Source: Candidatus Omnitrophota bacterium (GTDB taxonomy: Bacteria > Omnitrophota > Gorgyraeia > JAGLLT01). Taken from it: 10,313 bases of DNA. Shown piece by piece: positions 6,079-10,313 of this stretch. The stretch covers positions 1-10,313 of the forward strand of contig DAOVNW010000019.1 of the NCBI GenBank assembly GCA_030630095.1, given 5' to 3'. Positions within the stretch are counted from its first letter, which is position 1, and every line of letters starts with the position of its first letter. The notes below the pieces were generated by a model. The model saw nothing but the letters and a program-made list of their open reading frames with translations, made no database searches and was not told where the DNA came from. The translations under genes and the position numbers were made by a program.

Positions 6079-6438
6079 TTGGGTAGTTATCTTTTTGTTG
6101 TGGTGGGTTTGGTGGCGGGGATATTGAGCGGGCTTTTGGGTATTGGGGGCGGAATTGTTATGGTGCCCGCGTTGATTTACTTTTTTGGGTTTAGCCAGCA
6201 TGGAGCCCAGGGGACTACTCTTGCCGCGATGATACTTCCCATAGGACTACTCGCCGCTTTAAAGTATTATTCCCACGGACACGTTAGTATAGCTGTGGCT
6301 ATGTTTATTGCTATGGGTTTTTTTGTGGGCGGTTTTATAGGCGCCAGTTTTGTGGAGCGCGTTCCTGATGTTATGCTGAAAAGAATATTCGGGTTGTTTA
6401 TGTTAGCTGTTTCTGTAAAGATGATTTTTGGGAAGTGA
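6079..6438 (+). CDS. Half-size TauE/SafE family membrane protein
   Basis: The 119-residue protein has about four membrane segments (roughly 4-22, 25-37/48-62, 69-93 and 100-117). The glycine-rich signature GLLGIGGGIVMVPALIYF (18-35) and HGAQGTTLAAM (41-51) identify the TauE/SafE (sulfite exporter) family. Full-length members have about 250 residues and two such halves, so this is one repeat, probably acting as a homodimer. Half-size members are known and the N-terminus is complete, so I do not read it as truncated. The start is TTG 6079, supported by a strong GGGGAGG site (6067-6073) five bases upstream; no in-frame ATG fits. Transport of sulfite, sulfonates or other anions is possible; substrate unknown. 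Confidence 0.85.
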   Translation: MGSYLFVVVGLVAGILSGLLGIGGGIVMVPALIYFFGFSQHGAQGTTLAAMILPIGLLAALKYYSHGHVSIAVAMFIAMGFFVGGFIGASFVERVPDVMLKRIFGLFMLAVSVKMIFGK

Positions 6439-6448
6439 GATTCCGTCT

Positions 6449-6560
6449 CGAAAGATGTCACAAAAGTTCTCCCCCGTGGAATTCGGTGAATTCCCGGGAC
6501 TAAGTCCTCGGAATTTCACAGTGTGAAATTCCAGAGGGTTCGACAATTTTGCGACTCTCG
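6449..6560. repeat. Nested palindromic element (MITE/REP-like), no gene
   Basis: Three inner palindromes are enclosed by imperfect outer arms. The inner ones are GGAATTC-GGT-GAATTCC (6478-6494), GGACT-A-AGTCC (6497-6507), and a perfect 11-bp-arm palindrome GGAATTTCACA-G-TGTGAAATTCC (6510-6532). The last is extended by CCTC (6506-6509) pairing GAGG (6534-6537) across one bulged A, giving a stem of about 15 pairs. The outer arms share GTCrCAAAA (6457-6465 against the complement of 6547-6555), with CGA/TCG further out. No reading frame is visible. It resembles a non-autonomous palindromic element; it could alternatively be structured RNA in a leader. Confidence 0.6.
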
Positions 6561-6573
6561 GCGGAATTAATTC

Positions 6574-6616
6574 GGGCTGATTACTTACATTCGCTGACGC
6601 TCTGTAAGTAATGCCC
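6574..6616 (+). repeat. Stem-loop upstream of the PA2779-family gene
   Basis: ATTACTTACA (6580-6589) and TGTAAGTAAT (6603-6612) form a perfect 10-bp stem around a 13-base loop. GGGC (6574-6577) and GCCC (6613-6616) extend it with a two-base bulge. It ends six bases before the Shine-Dalgarno AAGGAG (6622-6627). There is no T tract, so it is not an intrinsic terminator. It may be a second palindromic repeat or a 5'-leader structure that protects the mRNA or tunes translation. Confidence 0.6.
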
Positions 6617-6635
6617 TTATTAAGGAGAAAAGAAA

Positions 6636-7049
6636 ATGATTTTTAAAAGGATGCTGAAAGTAAAGGGGGTTTATTTTTTTATGTTTGGTGCAGCTTTGGT
6701 TTTGGGGTGTTTGCCGGTGAATGTTTTTGCTATGCCGGTTAATTCTGTATCCGGCGGGGCGGGTATATCCGCGGCTCACCGGAGCGACTTGGAAACGATT
6801 ACTAAGTTTTTGGAAGAAGAGGCGGTGGTTGAGAGGCTGGCGAAACTGGGACTGTCGGCGAGTGAGATTGAAAGCAGGCTTGATACTATGGATGAGTATC
6901 AGGTTCACAAACTGGCGGCGAAGATTGATTCTGTCCAGAAGGCGGGCGGCGGGACGGGGCTGGTTGTTGGGCTTTTAATATGCCTACTTATTTTTATTGG
7001 ATTTTTATATTTTACAGACCGCAGTGTTAAGATAGAAAAAAATAGTTAA
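6636..7049 (+). CDS. PA2779 family membrane protein
   Basis: The 137-residue protein has an N-terminal signal sequence (MIFKRMLKVK, then a hydrophobic core to about residue 30, probable cleavage after VFA at 30-32). An exported helical region (48-101, with VVERLAKLGLSASEIESRL and the DTMDEYQVHKLAAKID stretch) follows, then a glycine linker, one transmembrane segment (about 107-126), and a short basic tail. This layout and the R/L-A-x-x-GLS-x-x-E pattern match the PA2779 family, whose function is unknown. Family members are usually next to a PA2778-type peptidase, as here: the peptidase gene starts seven bases after this stop. AAGGAGA (6622-6628) gives a good ribosome site. The leader is strongly palindromic. 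Confidence 0.8.
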   Translation: MIFKRMLKVKGVYFFMFGAALVLGCLPVNVFAMPVNSVSGGAGISAAHRSDLETITKFLEEEAVVERLAKLGLSASEIESRLDTMDEYQVHKLAAKIDSVQKAGGGTGLVVGLLICLLIFIGFLYFTDRSVKIEKNS

Positions 7050-7056
7050 GAAAATT

Positions 7057-8124
7057 GTGAAACCCGCTTCTCGAGTTTATCTCAGCGCGTTGTTGTGTAT
7101 GGCTGTTTTGTGCGGCTGTACCGCTTATAACTTCGCGATTATAAAAGGTGATTTAGATAGTAATAAAGATGAAGGCCATTATATTGATGGCCTTCTTTTT
7201 TTTGAGCAGAAGAAGAATTGGTGCGGCCCGGCGGCGCTGGCCGGCGTCCTGCGTTTTTGGGAAGATGAAGTATCGCAGGACGAAATAGCCCGTTCGATAT
7301 ATCTTGGCGGTATAAAAGGAACCCTTACCTTTGATTTGGAAAATTTTGCTTTTGAAAGAGGGCACTTTGCCCAGAGCCGTAAGGCTGACCTGTATGAATT
7401 GGGCGATAGGATTAGAGAGGGTATTCCGGTTATTGTAATGCAGAAGGTTTTGCCTTTGATTAGGAAGTACCATTATCTGGTTGTTTTTGGTTATGATGAC
7501 AGCAGGGAAGTTGTTCTTGTTTATTCGGGAAAGGATGAACCGGAGCTTATATCTTATTCCGCCTTTAGCAGAAAGTGGCGGGACGCCGGCAACTGGATGC
7601 TGGTAGTCTGTCCGCCGGAGAAGGTTGGCTGGGAGGTTGACGCTTATCACTTAAACAGGTTAGGCCTTTTGTATGAGAAAAGCGGAGAACTGGATAAAGC
7701 CAGGGTTTATTACCGGAAGGCGGGCGATGAAGAAAAGGACAATCCCGCTTATCCCTTTAACCTCGCTAATACCTACCTCCTTGAGAATAATTATCAAAGG
7801 GCTATATCCTTTTATGAAACGGCGCTCGTCCGGGATGATAAGTATGCCGACGCCTATAATAATCTGGCTTACTGTTTGTCTGAGAGCGGAGGTGATCTGG
7901 ATAAGGCCGAGGAGTATGCCCTCTGTGCTTTGGAGTTTAATTCGAAAAACAGGCCGTATTATCTGGATACGCTGGGAAGTATTTATCTGAAAAAAGGAAA
8001 AGCCGAAGAAGCGGCCTCCTGCTTTAAGGAAGCCCTGTCATTTAAAGAAGTTCTTAAGCCAAAGGCCTTCGGGCAAATAGAAGAACACTTAGATGCGGCA
8101 GAGGCCTTAATAAGGGTTCGCTGA
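7057..8124 (+). CDS. PA2778 family C39-like cysteine peptidase lipoprotein with TPR repeats
   Basis: The 355-residue protein starts with a lipoprotein signal (basic 2-6, hydrophobic 7-18, lipobox LCGC at 18-21, lipidated C21). A C39-like papain-fold peptidase domain follows (about 42-188). Q51, C56 (in NWCGPAAL) and H139 (KYHYLVVFGYD) fit the active site; the usual downstream aspartate is replaced by a VYSGKDEP stretch, which resembles the RSG of the PA2778 family. Residues about 196-345 carry four TPR-like helical pairs (AYHLNRLGLLYEKSGELDKA, NPAYPFNLANTYLLENNYQR, DAYNNLAYCLSES, PYYLDTLGSIYLKKGKAEEA). It is probably membrane-anchored in the envelope; substrate is unknown, and the PA2779 protein is its likely partner. 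GTG 7057 is chosen because it gives the complete lipoprotein signal; its ribosome site is weak, suggesting coupling to the gene before it. An intrinsic-terminator-like hairpin lies at codons 39-49. Confidence 0.85.
   Translation: MKPASRVYLSALLCMAVLCGCTAYNFAIIKGDLDSNKDEGHYIDGLLFFEQKKNWCGPAALAGVLRFWEDEVSQDEIARSIYLGGIKGTLTFDLENFAFERGHFAQSRKADLYELGDRIREGIPVIVMQKVLPLIRKYHYLVVFGYDDSREVVLVYSGKDEPELISYSAFSRKWRDAGNWMLVVCPPEKVGWEVDAYHLNRLGLLYEKSGELDKARVYYRKAGDEEKDNPAYPFNLANTYLLENNYQRAISFYETALVRDDKYADAYNNLAYCLSESGGDLDKAEEYALCALEFNSKNRPYYLDTLGSIYLKKGKAEEAASCFKEALSFKEVLKPKAFGQIEEHLDAAEALIRVR
7171..7203 (+). terminator. Intrinsic-terminator-like hairpin inside the peptidase gene
   Basis: GAAGGCCAT (7171-7179) and ATGGCCTTC (7187-7195) form a perfect 9-bp stem with a 7-base loop, followed directly by eight T residues (7196-7203). 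By form it is a textbook rho-independent terminator, yet it lies in codons 39-49 of an intact reading frame. Close ribosome coupling would mask it; uncoupled transcription would be expected to stop here, about 115-145 nt into the gene. Confidence 0.6.
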
Positions 8125-8130
8125 ATATTA

Positions 8131-8159
8131 TTGACGCGTTTATTTTTATTTGTTAAGAT
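8131..8159 (+). promoter_or_regulatory. purB: Promoter of purB
   Basis: TTGACG (8131-8136) and TAAGAT (8154-8159) are spaced by 17 bp, placing the start near 8166 and a leader of about 36 nt ahead of the GAGGTAA ribosome site (8191-8197). No purine-riboswitch-like structure fits in so short a leader. It begins seven bases after the peptidase stop and separates the purine genes from the upstream unit. Confidence 0.6.
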
Positions 8160-8201
8160 GTAGTTGTTTTTAAATGAAGTTCAAGCGTATGAGGTAAGCA
8201 G

Positions 8202-9500
8202 ATGATAGCAAGATATTCGCGAAAGATAATGCGGGATGTTTGGAGTGAGGATAATAAGCTTCAGAAGATGCTTGAGGTGGAACTGGCTGTCTGTGAGGTT
8301 CTGTCAGAAAAAAAAGTTATACCAAAAAAAGACTTCTTTATCATAAAGAAAAAGGCTAAATTTAACGCTGTAAAAATTAAAGAGCTGGAAAAGATTACCA
8401 GGCATGATGTGGCGGCCTTTGTGAATAATGTCTCGTCTTATGTGGGCGCGGCAGGTAAGTATATCCACTGGGGGCTTACCTCCACCGATGTAGTTGATTC
8501 GGGACAGGCTATACAGCTTAGGGAAGCTGTAGATATACTAATAAATGATTTAAAAGGCCTTATGAAGGTTTTGAAAAAAAAGGCCATAAAATATAAAAAT
8601 ACGGTTTGCGCCGGAAGGACGCACGGCATACATGCCGAACCGACAACCTTTGGCCTTAAGATGGCTCTTTATTATGAGGAGGCTAAACGAAACCTCAAGC
8701 GCCTTAATGATGTCAGGGATATTGTTGGTGTGGGCAAGATATCGGGTTCTGTTGGAACATTTTCACACTTAGGCCCTGACACGCAGGATAAGGCCTTAAA
8801 AAAACTGGGTTTAAAGGCCGCGGCTATTTCGACCCAGGTTTTACAAAGAGACAGGCATGCTCAATATATTTCAACACTGGCAATAGTTGGCGCTTCATTG
8901 GAGAAGATAGCCCTTGAGGTGAGAAACTTACAGAGGACTGATGTTCTTGAGGCGGAGGAGTATTTTTCAAAAGGCCAGAAGGGTTCCTCTTCTATGCCGC
9001 ATAAAAGAAATCCTGTACGAAGTGAAAGAGTCTGCGGGCTGGCCAGGGTATTAAGGGGCTATGTGGGTGTGGCTCTTGACAATGTTGCCCTATGGCACGA
9101 AAGAGATATAAGCCACTCGTCAGCTGAGAGGATTATTTTACCTAATGCCGCCATGTTGCTTGATTATTTGCTTTCTGAAATGACCTATATCGTGGATAAC
9201 TTAATTGTTTATCCCGATAAGATGATATTCAACCTTGAAAAAGTTCAGGGGCTGATATTTTCTCAAAGGCTGATGCTCTATCTTATCCAGGAAAAGGGCC
9301 TTACCAGAAAGACAGCTTATGACCTGATACAAAAGTCAGCCCTTTACGCGTGGGAAAAGAAGGCGCCCTTTAAGGATGTCCTGTTAAAGGATAAGAAGTT
9401 TTTATCTTATGTTGGGCCTAAGGAGATAGATAGGTTTTTTGATTATAAGTACTACTTGAGATATGTTGATAAGATATTTAAAAGAGTGGGAATCATATAA
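8202..9500 (+). CDS. purB: Adenylosuccinate lyase
   Basis: The 432-residue enzyme belongs to the fumarase/aspartase superfamily. It cleaves SAICAR to AICAR plus fumarate and adenylosuccinate to AMP plus fumarate in cytosolic purine synthesis. The length and residue spacing match the Bacillus subtilis-type PurB: H68 (TRHDV), H89 (IHWGLTSTD, 88-96), catalytic H141 (RTHGIHAEPTTFG) and the signature loop GSSSMPHKRNP (261-271) with the catalytic serine. GAGGT at 8191-8195 supports ATG 8202, and MIARYSRKIMRDVWS is a typical PurB start. A purL-type gene follows 198 bp downstream, supporting a purine cluster. No truncation is visible; in-frame A8 runs at 8308-8315 and 8574-8581 are intact. Confidence 0.96.
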   Translation: MIARYSRKIMRDVWSEDNKLQKMLEVELAVCEVLSEKKVIPKKDFFIIKKKAKFNAVKIKELEKITRHDVAAFVNNVSSYVGAAGKYIHWGLTSTDVVDSGQAIQLREAVDILINDLKGLMKVLKKKAIKYKNTVCAGRTHGIHAEPTTFGLKMALYYEEAKRNLKRLNDVRDIVGVGKISGSVGTFSHLGPDTQDKALKKLGLKAAAISTQVLQRDRHAQYISTLAIVGASLEKIALEVRNLQRTDVLEAEEYFSKGQKGSSSMPHKRNPVRSERVCGLARVLRGYVGVALDNVALWHERDISHSSAERIILPNAAMLLDYLLSEMTYIVDNLIVYPDKMIFNLEKVQGLIFSQRLMLYLIQEKGLTRKTAYDLIQKSALYAWEKKAPFKDVLLKDKKFLSYVGPKEIDRFFDYKYYLRYVDKIFKRVGII

Positions 9501-9618
9501 GTGTAAAGCGTAAAGCGCAAAGCTAAAAACGATAGCTTAAAACTAAAAATAAAAATTACAAACGAGGAAGCGTAAAGCGTAGAGCGCAAAGCTAAAAACC
9601 ATAGTTTAAAACTAAAAA
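9501..9618. repeat. 49-bp direct repeat, two copies
   Basis: Copies at 9501-9549 and 9570-9618 agree at 45 of 49 positions with a 69-bp period. Each contains internal GCGTAAAGCG/GCGCAAAGC short repeats and a TAAAACTAAAAA tail. Together with the heptads they fill most of the gap between purB and purL. No gene, promoter or terminator is evident. Confidence 0.85.
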
Positions 9619-9630
9619 CACACTGATTTA

Positions 9631-9681
9631 TTTTGAATTTTACATTGTCATTTTGACTTTTGCATTTTGCATTTTGCATTT
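9631..9681. repeat. Degenerate TTTTGCA heptanucleotide tandem
   Basis: Units of seven bases: TTTTGAA, TTTTACA, a six-base TTGTCA, TTTTGAC, then TTTTGCA three times (9658-9678) and TTT. The tract ends just before the GAGGT ribosome site (9688-9692) of the purL-type gene. TTTTGCA and TTTTGAC also occur beside the right end of the mobile element. Confidence 0.8.
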
Positions 9682-9698
9682 AAATAAGAGGTAATCAT

Positions 9699-10313
9699 AT
9701 GTTTTGGAGAGTTGAGGTAGAGAATAAAGCCGGTGTTTTTGACGCGGCGGGTGACGCGGCTAAAAAGGATATTAATGACCTGGGGATTGAGGGGGTAAAA
9801 GAGGTCAGGGTAAAGCAGGTCTATATCCTTTATGGAGATTTAAAAGAAAGCGATGTAAAGAATATCGCGGATAATATCCTCGTTGACAAGATTATTCAGG
9901 AGTACAAGTATTATAGCCGGCCGGATATCGAAAAAGGTGTTATTGAAGGCGGAGTAAAGGTGGTTGAAGTTGTCCAAAATTCGGGGGTTATGGATCCCTG
10001 GGAGGCCAGTATAAAAAAGGCTGTATTGGATTTAGGCATTGAGTCGCTTGAAGATGTAAAGACCGCCAAGCAGTATCTTGTCAAGGGCGACATAGACACA
10101 AAGCAGGCCAGGTATATTGCCGAGAAGGCCTTTTTTAACAAACTTATTCAGCACATCCGCGTAAATAAAGAAATCTACTCAAAAGAACCGTATCTTAAAA
10201 AAGAGCTTCCCAAATATAAATTCAGCCTTATCGAGATTAATCTCCTTGATGCTGATGACGAGAAGTTAATGGAGATTTCTAAAAGCGGCCAGTTATTTTT
10301 GAATCTGGCTGAA
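9699..10313 (+). CDS. purL: Phosphoribosylformylglycinamidine synthase, N-terminal part with tandem PurS-like domains (partial)
   Basis: A frame of 205 codons is open to the window end. Residues about 1-78 (MFWRVEVENKAGVFDAAGDA... LGIEGVKEVRVKQVYIL) form one PurS-like ferredoxin-type unit. Residues about 84-158 (VKVVEVVQNSGVMDPWEASI... LGIESLEDVKTAKQYLV) form a second. Both follow the pattern strand, V-x-D-P/A, helix, LGI, strand. The next 40 residues (LLDADDEKLMEISKSGQLFL) resemble the linker leading into the PurL catalytic body. The enzyme makes FGAM from FGAR, glutamine and ATP. In large PurL the N-terminal domain is known to mimic a PurS dimer, so this tandem fits a PurS-PurS-PurL fusion; whether a glutaminase domain is attached cannot be seen. 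GAGGT (9688-9692) supports ATG 9699. Confidence 0.82.
   Translation, partial: MFWRVEVENKAGVFDAAGDAAKKDINDLGIEGVKEVRVKQVYILYGDLKESDVKNIADNILVDKIIQEYKYYSRPDIEKGVIEGGVKVVEVVQNSGVMDPWEASIKKAVLDLGIESLEDVKTAKQYLVKGDIDTKQARYIAEKAFFNKLIQHIRVNKEIYSKEPYLKKELPKYKFSLIEINLLDADDEKLMEISKSGQLFLNLAE

Noticed and set aside
6574..6616. Integron attC site
   Set aside because: The stem lacks the GTTRRRY and RYYYAAC core sites and no integrase is nearby.
7153..7650. Minus-strand 165-residue frame
   Set aside because: It is a shadow of the well-supported PA2778-family gene, with no recognisable domain.
9452..9679. Minus-strand 75-residue frame rich in QNAKCK-type words
   Set aside because: It is the translation of the TTTTGCA heptads and direct repeats, overlaps purB, and shows no domain or ribosome site.

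Overview
This window reads as a bacterial chromosome segment of moderate to low G+C content, with genes packed on the + strand. The combination seen here is a GldA/F/G-type ABC cluster, a PA2779/PA2778 pair, a RAYT transposase, a PurL with tandem PurS-like repeats, and TTTTGCA-type intergenic repeats. It resembles genomes of uncultured Omnitrophota-like lineages. That taxonomic guess is inference from gene content and style only; no rRNA or other marker is present.

Layout. Positions 3-80 are the tail of a sensor histidine kinase, followed by its likely partner, a receiver/HD-GYP response regulator (97-1077). A tightly packed, overlapping three-gene ABC-2 type transporter follows (ATPase 1134-1862, permease 1859-2569, GldG-like auxiliary protein 2560-4173). 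A strong promoter at 4224-4252 then starts a two-gene toxin-antitoxin-like operon. It holds an AbrB-fold antitoxin (4273-4530) and a RelE-like toxin (4534-4837) whose reading frame is broken at a run of eight A residues. Next is a self-contained mobile element (4890-5975). It has a Y1/HUH transposase of the REP-associated (RAYT) type with a DnaA-like C-terminal domain, bounded by two perfect 25-bp inverted copies of a GTAG-footed palindrome. The left copy supplies the -35 box of the transposase promoter; the right copy encodes the last residues and the stop codon.

The second half holds a half-size TauE/SafE membrane protein (6079-6438) and a gene-free, strongly palindromic stretch (6439-6635). 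A PA2779-family membrane protein (6636-7049) and a PA2778-family C39-like lipoprotein peptidase with TPRs (7057-8124) follow. The peptidase gene contains a near-perfect intrinsic-terminator signature inside its reading frame. The window ends with purine biosynthesis: purB (8202-9500), an intergenic region of 49-bp direct repeats plus TTTTGCA heptads, and the 5' part of a purL-type gene that starts with two tandem PurS-like domains and runs off the end.

Functionally there are four blocks: two-component/c-di-GMP signalling next to an envelope transporter; a toxin-antitoxin locus beside a RAYT element; an envelope/periplasmic PA2779-PA2778 pair; and IMP/AMP synthesis. The most noteworthy items are the frameshifted toxin, the element whose ends double as gene parts, the intragenic terminator and the nested palindromes.
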